Assembly: GCA_017621905.1 (NCBI GenBank)
Contig: JAGASC010000347.1
Location: 1 to 6,380 of the forward strand
From: Roseburia sp.
GTDB lineage: Bacteria; Bacillota; Clostridia; Lachnospirales; Lachnospiraceae
Direction: 5' to 3'
DNA length: 6,380 nt
The translations under genes were made by a program, and so were the position numbers. Under the pieces are notes generated by a model. The model did no database searches. It saw only the letters and a list, made by a program, of their open reading frames with translations, and was not told the DNA's origin. Position 1 is the stretch's first letter; each line of letters starts with the position of its first letter. Below, in pieces: positions 1-6,074 of this stretch.

Positions 1-7
1 CACTCAC

Positions 8-48
8 CTCCCCGGGTTCTGTAGTATGCCAGCGACCTACAGGGGGAG
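8..48 (+). other. Interrupted inverted repeat (possible RNA hairpin)
   Basis: CTCCCC at 8-13 is complementary to GGGGAG at 43-48, and CTGTAG at 19-24 is complementary to CTACAG at 37-42. The two stems stack on the 3' side, with a 5-nt bulge (14-18) on the 5' side and a 12-nt loop (25-36). No T tract follows; the next bases are an A-rich stretch at 54-70, so this is not a standard intrinsic terminator for an upstream gene. It could be the end of a structured RNA cut by the window edge, or part of the leader of the phosphodiesterase gene. I do not recognise it as a known RNA family. Confidence 0.4.
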
Positions 49-85
49 TATAACAAAAAAGAGAATAAAGCGAAAGTGTGCAGTT

Positions 86-124
86 GGGTTTCATAACCCT
101 ATTGGTGCCTTTCGCGGAAAGGCA
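86..124 (+). promoter_or_regulatory. Two leader hairpins covering the GDPD ribosome site
   Basis: Two perfect hairpins lie just upstream of the phosphodiesterase start. The first is GGGTT (86-90) with AACCC (95-99) around a 4-nt loop. The second is TGCCTTTC (106-113) with GAAAGGCA (117-124) around a 3-nt loop. The only purine-rich sequence able to act as a ribosome site for the ATG at 135 is GGAAAGG (116-122). It is almost wholly inside the 3' arm of the second hairpin, so the folded leader would hide it. This suggests translational control, but no regulator or ligand can be named from the sequence. Confidence 0.45.
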
Positions 125-134
125 GTTTATAAAA

Positions 135-896
135 ATGAAAATAACATTTGACGATAAGATGATGGTGGCAGCACACAGAGGTGACAGCTATAACTATTAT
201 GAGAATACTATGGAGGCATTTATGGCGGCCATCGAAAGCGGTGCCGATATGATAGAAACAGATGTGCATTTGACGAAGGATGGGGTACCAGTACTGATTC
301 ATGATCATACAGTAGACCGGACCACAGACCAAAAAGGTCTGGTCAGTGAGATGACATATGAAGAACTGTGCCGGCTAAATGCAGGAGGAAGAGAGGAACA
401 TCAGACGATACCTGTCCTTGAGGAACTTTTGCAGCTTCTTTCAGAAAAGAAAATCCTGCTCAATCTGGAAGTAAAGGAATACTATCAGGAGGGAAACGAG
501 GAAAGGTGTCATGATTGCATCGATAAATGTGTGAAGCTGATAGAAAAATATGGATATGCAGATAAAATGGTGTTCAACAGTTTTGATGCACATGTACTGG
601 AATATATTGATGAAAAATATAAAGGGAAATATATGCTCCATGGTTTTTATCCATATTCCATCATGAGCAATGTAGAACGTAATCCCGACGAATATTTGTA
701 TTGTGCATGTATATTTGAGGATAGGGAAAAGCAGCATTACGACTATCTGCAGTCCAAAGGAATAGAGCCATGGGTTGGAGCCGGAGTTACCAGGGAAGGA
801 CATTTAAAGGAATGTTATGAACTGGGAGCCAAACTGGTTACTACCAACTTCCCCGGAAACTGTATTTATAAACTGGAAAAAGCAGGTGCAAGATAA
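135..896 (+). CDS. Glycerophosphodiester phosphodiesterase family protein
   Basis: This is a 253-residue TIM-barrel GDPD-family enzyme. Family members hydrolyse glycerophosphodiesters to sn-glycerol 3-phosphate and an alcohol, using a metal ion. The signature residues are visible: AHRG with His14-Arg15, ENT at 23-25, ETDVHLTKDG with metal ligands Glu41 and Asp43, and IHDHTVDRTT with the second catalytic His56. LNLEVK carries Glu112 and Lys114. The C-terminal barrel strands end in a GVTREG and TNFPG pattern typical of the family. The length matches cytosolic bacterial GDPDs, and no signal peptide or membrane segment is seen, so it should act inside the cell on imported or turnover-derived deacylated phospholipid. 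An in-frame GTG at 78 would add 19 residues, but it lacks a ribosome site and those residues are not family-like, so I chose the ATG at 135. The exact substrate is unknown. The HAD gene follows 71 bp downstream. Confidence 0.9.
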   Translation: MKITFDDKMMVAAHRGDSYNYYENTMEAFMAAIESGADMIETDVHLTKDGVPVLIHDHTVDRTTDQKGLVSEMTYEELCRLNAGGREEHQTIPVLEELLQLLSEKKILLNLEVKEYYQEGNEERCHDCIDKCVKLIEKYGYADKMVFNSFDAHVLEYIDEKYKGKYMLHGFYPYSIMSNVERNPDEYLYCACIFEDREKQHYDYLQSKGIEPWVGAGVTREGHLKECYELGAKLVTTNFPGNCIYKLEKAGAR

Positions 897-967
897 CGGT
901 ATCTGCGAACTGAAAAAGTGAGCGTTTAATAAGCAGAATAAAATTAGAACATGGGATGATATAAACA

Positions 968-1702
968 ATGGGTACAAAAATAGATAAAAGCAAGGCTAAG
1001 TTAATCGCATTTGATTTGGACGGGACACTGACACAGCATAAACAGCCATTGGATGAAAAGAACCGTAAGATGTTGGATCACCTTTCTGAAAAATATAAGC
1101 TTTTGATGGTTGGCGCAGGACAGGCGGCCAGAATTTTTCGACAGATGGAAGGGTATCCTATCGATATCATCGGAAATTACGGATTGCAGTTTGCAAAATA
1201 CAATGAAATGACCAGGAATATAGATATTGTCAGAGATCAAAGCTTTGCATGTGACAGAGATTCTGTTGAAAAGCGTGCTGCTTATATCCGGCAGAAATAT
1301 GGATATACGGAATTTGCCGGAGCTAGTGTGGAATACCATCCTTCCGGCTGTATTACCCTGGCATTATTAGGCACAAAGGCAAATCAGGCAGATAAACTGG
1401 CTTTCGACCCGGACCGTAAGAAGAGACGTATCATGTATGAGGAAGTCGTGGAAGTATTTTCAGATTACAACGTGTTTGTAGGAGGTTCGTCCTCTTTTGA
1501 TATGGCGCCAAAACCATTTCATAAATATTATGCATTGGATTTGTATTGTAAGGAAAACGGATTGTCTCATAATAATGTAGTCTTTGTGGGAGATGATTAC
1601 GGGACAGGCGGGAATGATGAGTCTGTCTACCAATCGGACATCGGATTTCTCTGTGTGGATGACTACAGAAAATTCAAAGAGGTGGTTTCCTGTCTGATTT
1701 GA
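968..1702 (+). CDS. HAD superfamily enzyme resembling eukaryotic-type phosphomannomutase
   Basis: This 244-residue protein has a HAD type IIB layout. Motif I is FDLDGTLT at 15-22, with nucleophile Asp16 and general acid/base Asp18. GNYGLQ (69-74) opens the cap region. Lys186 lies in the FHKYYAL segment, and FVGDDYGTGGNDE (206-218) gives the C-terminal metal-binding aspartates. The order and spacing match human PMM2 from memory: its DVDGTLT, ENGL, GGQISFDVFP..WDK and FFGDKTMPGGND correspond to motif I, GNYGL, GGSSSFDMAP..FHK and FVGDDYGTGGND here. The length (about 246 in PMM2) also fits. The activity may be sugar-phosphate mutase or phosphatase; mutase activity is not proved. An oddity is the motif II region, which reads VGAG at 48-51 where PMM2 has VGGS, so the expected Ser seems replaced by Gly51. 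The ATG at 968 has only a weak GGGAT site 11 bp upstream. It probably shares a transcript with the phosphodiesterase gene. Confidence 0.8.
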   Translation: MGTKIDKSKAKLIAFDLDGTLTQHKQPLDEKNRKMLDHLSEKYKLLMVGAGQAARIFRQMEGYPIDIIGNYGLQFAKYNEMTRNIDIVRDQSFACDRDSVEKRAAYIRQKYGYTEFAGASVEYHPSGCITLALLGTKANQADKLAFDPDRKKRRIMYEEVVEVFSDYNVFVGGSSSFDMAPKPFHKYYALDLYCKENGLSHNNVVFVGDDYGTGGNDESVYQSDIGFLCVDDYRKFKEVVSCLI

Positions 1703-1709
1703 GCAAACA

Positions 1710-1832
1710 GGCGGTTCCTGCAATATAAGTTATCGGAAGCCGTTTTTGCTTCCGATAAAAGGCGCTGTCTTTGCGCCGCGAATCGATTGCAGGGTTCGCA
1801 GGGCGGTTCCTGCAATATAAGTTATCGGAAGC
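1710..1832. repeat. Structured intergenic repeat: one full unit plus a half copy
   Basis: A 31-bp sequence starting GGCGGTTCCTGCAATATAAG occurs exactly at 1710-1740 and at 1802-1832, 92 bp apart. The full unit (1711-1799) can fold into a three-way junction. The outer stem pairs 1711-1724 with 1786-1799: 14 positions, one T-T mismatch and two G-T pairs. The second stem is a perfect 11-bp hairpin, TTATCGGAAGC (1730-1740) with GCTTCCGATAA (1748-1758). The third is GGCGC (1761-1765) with GCGCC (1773-1777). The second copy contains only the left half and lacks its pairing partner, as if a tandem copy was truncated. The element starts 7 bp after the HAD stop codon. No ORF or transposase is associated with it. 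It resembles a REP- or MITE-like dispersed element, or a structured RNA. Confidence 0.7.
1730..1758. other. Perfect 11-bp hairpin with T-rich loop
   Basis: TTATCGGAAGC and GCTTCCGATAA form a perfect 11-bp stem around the 7-nt loop CGTTTTT. It lies 28 bp beyond the HAD stop codon. The T tract is in the loop rather than after the stem, and the following bases on the plus strand are AAGGCGC, so it lacks the usual intrinsic terminator form. It could still slow polymerase or protect the 3' end of the upstream mRNA. Confidence 0.5.
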
Positions 1833-1917
1833 TGATTATAGTGGCATGAAAATTTGTGAATAAGCCGGAGATGGTTGTGGAAGAATAAGAAGCATCTTTT
1901 TAAAGAGGTGCGAGGAT

Positions 1918-2760
1918 ATGAAGGGTTACTTTTACGGATGGTATATGAAATGCCAGTCTGGCACACAGACTTTAGCGGTAATACCGGCGGTTCATCAGGA
2001 TGGGCGAAAACGCACCTGTTCGATTCAGATTATTACGGACAAAGATGTCTGGACTGTTTCCTTTCCAGCCGATATATTTCGAAGATCGGGGAAAAATATT
2101 TCTATCGGAAAAAATTACTTTGGGGAGGATGGCATCCGACTGGCAATTCATACGCCGGAATTGACGGTAAAGGGGAAGGTAAACTTCGGACCGCTTTCGC
2201 CTTTGAAATATGATATTATGGGGCCTTTTGCTTTCGTGCCATTTATGGAGTGCCGCCATTCTGTATGGAGTATGCGGCATTCACTTTGTGGAAGGGTGTG
2301 TATCAATGGGGTGGAATTTTGTTTCCGGGATGGCCGGGGATATTGGGAGGGAGATCGTGGCAGATCCTTTCCGAAAGAATATGCATGGACGCAATGCTGT
2401 TTCCCTGGTGGTTCGTTGATGCTGTCTGTGGCGGATATTCCTATGATGGGCACTTACTTTACAGGTATCATCGGTGTTGTGATGTGGCAGGGCAAAGAAT
2501 ATCGATTGGCTACCTATCTGGGGGCTAAGATTGTTCAGATACAGAACAGGACGCTTCGAATTATTCAGGGAGATATGGAATTCGAAGCCCGGCTGCTGGA
2601 GTCTGCAGGGCGGCCTCTTATGGCCCCTGCAAAGGGAGACATGGTGCGGACTATCCATGAAAGTGCAGCCTGCCGGGCATTCTATCAATTTCGAAAAGGA
2701 AAACGAACGCTTTTCTCTTTCGAAACGGAGTTAGCTTCTTTTGAATATGAGTATCCATAA
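1918..2760 (+). CDS. Tocopherol cyclase family (lipocalin-like) protein
   Basis: This 280-residue protein has the hallmarks of the tocopherol cyclase family. The N-terminus FYGWYMKC (5-12) is followed by beta-rich sequence. The family signature is at 141-161 (G-Y-W-E-G-D-x-G-x-x-F-P, then W157-T-Q), matching the plant and cyanobacterial pattern of an acidic G-D-x-G turn and a FP..W.Q segment. Plant VTE1 closes the chromanol ring of tocopherols. A gut anaerobe is not expected to make tocopherol, so a ligand-binding or lipid-modifying beta-barrel role is more likely here; this is inference. No signal peptide or membrane helix is evident, so it is probably cytosolic. The start is supported by GAGGTG at 1905-1910, 7 bp before the ATG. 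It stands alone after the repeat element, with a convergent gene downstream. Overlapping frames in this stretch do not look like proteins. Confidence 0.8.
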   Translation: MKGYFYGWYMKCQSGTQTLAVIPAVHQDGRKRTCSIQIITDKDVWTVSFPADIFRRSGKNISIGKNYFGEDGIRLAIHTPELTVKGKVNFGPLSPLKYDIMGPFAFVPFMECRHSVWSMRHSLCGRVCINGVEFCFRDGRGYWEGDRGRSFPKEYAWTQCCFPGGSLMLSVADIPMMGTYFTGIIGVVMWQGKEYRLATYLGAKIVQIQNRTLRIIQGDMEFEARLLESAGRPLMAPAKGDMVRTIHESAACRAFYQFRKGKRTLFSFETELASFEYEYP

Positions 2761-2827
2761 CCCCCATCTTACCAATCCAAACGATACAAATTCTTACTTA
2801 AATAATTTGATAGTTGCACACCCGTTT

Positions 2828-4516
2828 TTACCCAATCAATACCGTCTGCCCTTCAAAAGCAAACCCATATTTGCGGATTTTCTCTGATGGAATTCCCTTT
2901 GCACGCAGATTTGTCTCATATTTTTTGTCCTCTATCTGCTGTAATGCATTTTGCAGGGTTTCCTCCAGATTTTTCTCTTTTTTGGAATTGAAAACCTTAA
3001 ATTCTATGATAATGGCATCATCAGCAGAAGAACGTGGTTCCAAAACGATATCATACCTGCCTAAACCACTTTCACGATTTGATGTAATCACATATTTTGT
3101 CCGCAGTTCCACCATCAGTCCCAGAACAAATCCATGGTAGAAACGCTCCGGATGTGTCTTCCCCGAAGGTTTCGTTCCGGCGTCGAAGGAACTGAAGATT
3201 GTAAGTGCCACTTCATTCATATAGTGATTCATGCTTTCTACATCACCCGAAAGTAACGCCTGGATAAATTCATTGTAGTCGGAGCGTACTTCTCCGAACC
3301 ATCTGCTTATGATGTTCTGAAACATAATCCTTACTTCCAGATTGGTCAGCGCCAGTTCATATACCGGAGCCGTGCCATCTTCCGGATCATAGTTTTCAAA
3401 ATGTACGACTTTCAAATATCCACTTGCCAGCAAAAGGCTCCAGATTGCCTGCTCGTCCATATCAAGCTGGCTATAGACAATCTGTTCATCAATGGAAGTT
3501 TTTATATGTCGACCATCCAGCAATGCTTCAAAAGAAGTTTTTATATTTCTGGTTCCCTCACGGATCAGCTTTCCAACGAGATGGTTGGAACTGGTATTTG
3601 CCCAGTAGGCAGAAAACTCTCCTTTATTCAGATAGTTTATAATGGACCAAGGGTTATAAATATCCTTTGTATTTCCAAATGTAAAGCCATCGTACCATTT
3701 TTTTACCATATCCTTGTCCGTGCGCCCGCATTCGTCCATAGCAGTAAATACTTCTTCTTCTGTAAAGCCAAAGCAGTCCGAATATTTCCTGGATGTGGTG
3801 GTCACGACTTCAAGATTATTTAAATCCGAAAATATAGATTCTTTACTTATTCTTGTTATTCCGGTTATGATAGCCCTCTCCAGATAAGGATTTGTCTTAA
3901 ATGTGGAGTTGAACAGGCTTCTGGTAAAGCCTGTCAATTCTTCCCAGTATCCCTGGACATAGGCTTCCTGCATGGGGGTATCGTATTCGTCCAATAGAAT
4001 TATGACGTTCTTTCCGTAATACCGGGAAAGAAAATCGGACAACTGATAAAGGGCAAGCGGAGCATCTTTTTCATCCATATCTGCTGCCATGTGTTCGAAA
4101 TATTCCTTTTCTGCCTTCGATAACAAATCACAATCCTGTAAATAAGCATTCTGTTCATAGAGCATTTTTAACAACTGGCAAATGCGGTAGATTGCTGTGT
4201 CATAGTTAGTTTCTTTTACATTGGAAAAGGAAAGGCTTATCACAGGATAAGTTCCCTGCAGTTTTTGATAATCCTTATTCTGCCAGATGGCGCAACCTTC
4301 AAACAGGTCGCTGCGCCCTGCATATTTTGTTGAGAAAAAGCATTCTGCCATACTCATGGTCAGTGTTTTCCCAAAACGGCGGGGGCGGGTAATTAATGTT
4401 ACCGAATCTCCATTTTCCCACCAGTCCTTAATAAAGGATGTTTTGTCCACGTAAAAGTAATTTTTTTCTATGAGTTCATTATATTTTTGTATGCCAATTG
4501 CTACCTGTCTTCCCAT
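2828..4516 (-). CDS. AAA-ATPase-like / PD-(D/E)XK nuclease-fold protein
   Basis: This is a complete 562-residue two-domain protein. The N-terminal domain is of the AAA-ATPase-like family: YVDKTSFI (22-29), Walker A-like RPRRFGKTL (44-52, Lys50-Thr51), Walker B VIILLDEYD (171-179, Asp176-Glu177), a TGITRIS segment (218-224) as sensor region, and WYDGF near 274-278. The C-terminal domain is a PD-(D/E)XK nuclease-like fold with GRYDIVL (Asp489), IIIEFKV (Glu505-x-Lys507) and a following helix with Gln527 and Tyr533. All key residues look intact. This architecture is common, often in several copies, in Lachnospiraceae and Bacteroidetes; its biological role is not established, and a DNA-processing or mobile-element role is only inference. 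A strong site GGAGGTG (plus-strand 4522-4528) sits about 5-6 bp before the start codon. The gene is transcribed alone, opposite to its neighbours on both sides. Confidence 0.88.
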   Translation of the reverse strand: MGRQVAIGIQKYNELIEKNYFYVDKTSFIKDWWENGDSVTLITRPRRFGKTLTMSMAECFFSTKYAGRSDLFEGCAIWQNKDYQKLQGTYPVISLSFSNVKETNYDTAIYRICQLLKMLYEQNAYLQDCDLLSKAEKEYFEHMAADMDEKDAPLALYQLSDFLSRYYGKNVIILLDEYDTPMQEAYVQGYWEELTGFTRSLFNSTFKTNPYLERAIITGITRISKESIFSDLNNLEVVTTTSRKYSDCFGFTEEEVFTAMDECGRTDKDMVKKWYDGFTFGNTKDIYNPWSIINYLNKGEFSAYWANTSSNHLVGKLIREGTRNIKTSFEALLDGRHIKTSIDEQIVYSQLDMDEQAIWSLLLASGYLKVVHFENYDPEDGTAPVYELALTNLEVRIMFQNIISRWFGEVRSDYNEFIQALLSGDVESMNHYMNEVALTIFSSFDAGTKPSGKTHPERFYHGFVLGLMVELRTKYVITSNRESGLGRYDIVLEPRSSADDAIIIEFKVFNSKKEKNLEETLQNALQQIEDKKYETNLRAKGIPSEKIRKYGFAFEGQTVLIG

Positions 4517-4563
4517 TTGAACACCTCCGTTACAAAATCACGATGCTAAGGTCTGTTTTTCTT

Positions 4564-4592
4564 AGTATAACGGATTTTTTGTGAAAACACAA
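4564..4592 (-). promoter_or_regulatory. Probable sigma-A promoter for the AAA/nuclease gene
   Basis: Read on the minus strand, the -10 box is TATACT (plus-strand 4564-4569) and the -35 box is TTGTGT (4587-4592), with a 17-bp spacer. The -10 matches the consensus TATAAT at five of six positions; the -35 is weak at three of six. The start of transcription would fall near 4557, giving a 5' leader of about 40 nt before the start codon. A TTGTG-N4-CACAA inverted repeat (4579-4592) overlaps the -35 box and is a possible operator. Confidence 0.5.
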
Positions 4593-4617
4593 CATTAGAA
4601 ATCTTCTATGGCTTTTA

Positions 4618-4646
4618 TTGACGAAGATGTGGGGATTTGCTATACT
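4618..4646 (+). promoter_or_regulatory. Probable sigma-A promoter for the CmpB-family gene
   Basis: TTGACG (4618-4623) and TATACT (4641-4646) are separated by 17 bp, and TG precedes the -10 by one base (4638-4639), making an extended -10. Both boxes match consensus at five of six positions. Transcription would start near 4653, giving a leader of about 60 nt before the ATG at 4714. This is the best promoter in the window and could also serve holA downstream. Confidence 0.7.
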
Positions 4647-4713
4647 TCGATAAGAAATAAAAATTTCAGGATTCTTCAAAAGGCATCAAAACTGGACTTA
4701 AGAGGAGACAAAC

Positions 4714-6009
4714 ATGATATACACAGGATACGAACTTTTATGGCTATTTTTTGCCTATGCCTTTTTAGGCTGGGTATTGGAAACGATAACAGCGGCTGCA
4801 AAACAGCGGCGCTTTGTCAACCGCGGACTGATTAACGGACCGGTCTGCGTGATATACGGTATCGGGGCATGTCTGATCACCGTCAGCTTACAGGAACTGT
4901 CCGGATTCTGGCTGCTCCTGGGAAGTGGAATTCTGGCAACGGTAATCGAATGGATTGCCGGACACCTGATTGAGCGTTTCTATCATGAAAAATGGTGGGA
5001 TTATTCCAAAATGCCCTGGAATCTGGACGGCTATGTCTGCCTTCCGGTTTCCGCTCTTTGGGGTGTTTTGGGTTTCATAGTGGTAAAATGGGGCAATGCG
5101 CCGTTGCTTCGTCTGTTCCATTTGTGCCCTGCGTTGCCGGGAAAACTGATATTGTGGATTTTTACCGGTCTGCTTGTGCTTGACGTGGTCGCTTCGCTCA
5201 TCATTATGTCCGGCAGAAGCCGCAGAATCGAACGGTGGCAGGCGGCGGACGCATGGATAAACGGGATATCAAGCCGTCTGGGAAAATGGATTTACGGGCA
5301 TGTGGATGCCCGGGTCCGGCGGGCGTACCCTAAAGCACAGAAAAAGGACCGGGAAGAACAGGCAGTCGGTGTGTTTGCGGCGGGCTGTGGTTTTTATAAA
5401 ATTGTGGCGTTGTTTTTTATCGGTGCTTTTTTGGGAGATGTGGTGGAGACCATTTTCTGCCGGATTACCGCAGGAGTCTGGATGAGCCGCAGCAGTGTGG
5501 TGTGGGGACCTTTTAGTATTGTCTGGGGACTTGGCATTGCAGGGGCAACGGCTCTTTTGTATAAATATAAGGATCGTTCCGAACATTTCCTGTTTCTTAT
5601 GGGAACTTTTTTGGGCGGAGCATATGAGTATGTCTGCAGTGTGTTCACGGAGCTTGTGTTTGGAACCGTGTTCTGGGATTACAGTGAGTTACCGCTGAAT
5701 CTGGGCGGACGTATCAATTTGTTATACTGCTTTTTCTGGGGCATTGCGGCAGTGGTGTGGTTCAAATTTTTTTACCCGAAGGTGTCCGGGCTGATTGAGC
5801 GCATTCCCATGCGGTTGGGGAAAGCAGCAACCTGGATTTTGCTGATTTTTATGATATGCAATGTGCTGGTATCCTGCATGGCTCTGACTCGCTATGATGA
5901 GCGCAGCAGCGGCATCCCGGCAACGACAACCTGGCAGCAGACCATCGATGAGCGTTTCCCGGACGAGCGTATGGAGCGAATTTATCCGGATGCGTTGAAA
6001 GTGGAGTAG
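4714..6009 (+). CDS. Duplicated CmpB-family membrane protein (putative ABC transporter permease)
   Basis: This is a 431-residue integral membrane protein made of two copies of one domain. Copy 1 (about residues 10-130) has AFLGWVLET, the segment NRGLINGPVCVIYG (36-49), and WDYSKMPWNLDG (95-106). Copy 2 (about 230-355) has AFLGDVVET, SSVVWGPFSIVWG (260-272), and WDYSELPLNLGG (321-332). This repeat pattern fits the family often annotated 'putative ABC transporter permease' (ABC_trans_CmpB), although no transporter ATPase is nearby and transport is unproven. I count about ten hydrophobic segments, including a linker helix near 144-165 and a last one near 370-391. The charged linker at 168-215 and the hydrophilic tail after 392 are probably exposed. 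AGAGGAG at 4701-4707 sits 6 bp before the ATG. A sigma-A promoter precedes it, and holA follows after 65 bp. Confidence 0.82.
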   Translation: MIYTGYELLWLFFAYAFLGWVLETITAAAKQRRFVNRGLINGPVCVIYGIGACLITVSLQELSGFWLLLGSGILATVIEWIAGHLIERFYHEKWWDYSKMPWNLDGYVCLPVSALWGVLGFIVVKWGNAPLLRLFHLCPALPGKLILWIFTGLLVLDVVASLIIMSGRSRRIERWQAADAWINGISSRLGKWIYGHVDARVRRAYPKAQKKDREEQAVGVFAAGCGFYKIVALFFIGAFLGDVVETIFCRITAGVWMSRSSVVWGPFSIVWGLGIAGATALLYKYKDRSEHFLFLMGTFLGGAYEYVCSVFTELVFGTVFWDYSELPLNLGGRINLLYCFFWGIAAVVWFKFFYPKVSGLIERIPMRLGKAATWILLIFMICNVLVSCMALTRYDERSSGIPATTTWQQTIDERFPDERMERIYPDALKVE

Positions 6010-6017
6010 CCGGTCTG

Positions 6018-6048
6018 TTCCAATTCGGTTATTCGCAAGATATTGGAA
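6018..6048 (+). other. Short inverted repeat between CmpB-family gene and holA
   Basis: TTCCAAT (6018-6024) is complementary to ATTGGAA (6042-6048) across a 17-nt loop. No T tract follows, so it is not a standard terminator and readthrough into holA is likely. It could be an operator or a weak RNA stem; the evidence is only the symmetry. Confidence 0.3.
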
Positions 6049-6074
6049 TTGACAGGAAGATTTGAGGTGACTAT

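Noticed and set aside
78..134. In-frame GTG start at 78 adding 19 residues to the phosphodiesterase
   Set aside because: There is no ribosome site at a good distance, the added residues are not family-like, and this stretch is filled by hairpins that fit a leader better.
1710..1832. CRISPR array
   Set aside because: There are only two copies, the spacing of 61 bp is too long, the intervening sequence is self-complementary with the repeat, and no cas gene is present.
1807..1842. Promoter for the tocopherol-cyclase-like gene near TATAAG (1816-1821) or TATAGT (1837-1842)
   Set aside because: No -35-like sequence lies 16-18 bp upstream of either, so the call cannot be supported.
1875..2213. Open frame overlapping the start of the tocopherol-cyclase-like gene, and other plus or minus frames in 1972-2734
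   Set aside because: They are in other frames of a well-supported gene, lack good ribosome sites and show no family features.
2761..2827. Bidirectional terminator between the convergent genes
   Set aside because: The 67-bp gap is AT-rich but has only a 5-bp AT stem and no stem followed by a T tract on either strand.
4608..4835. Short open frame starting in the divergent promoter region
   Set aside because: It contains the promoter and the ribosome site of the CmpB-family gene, then runs out of frame into it, with no ribosome site of its own.
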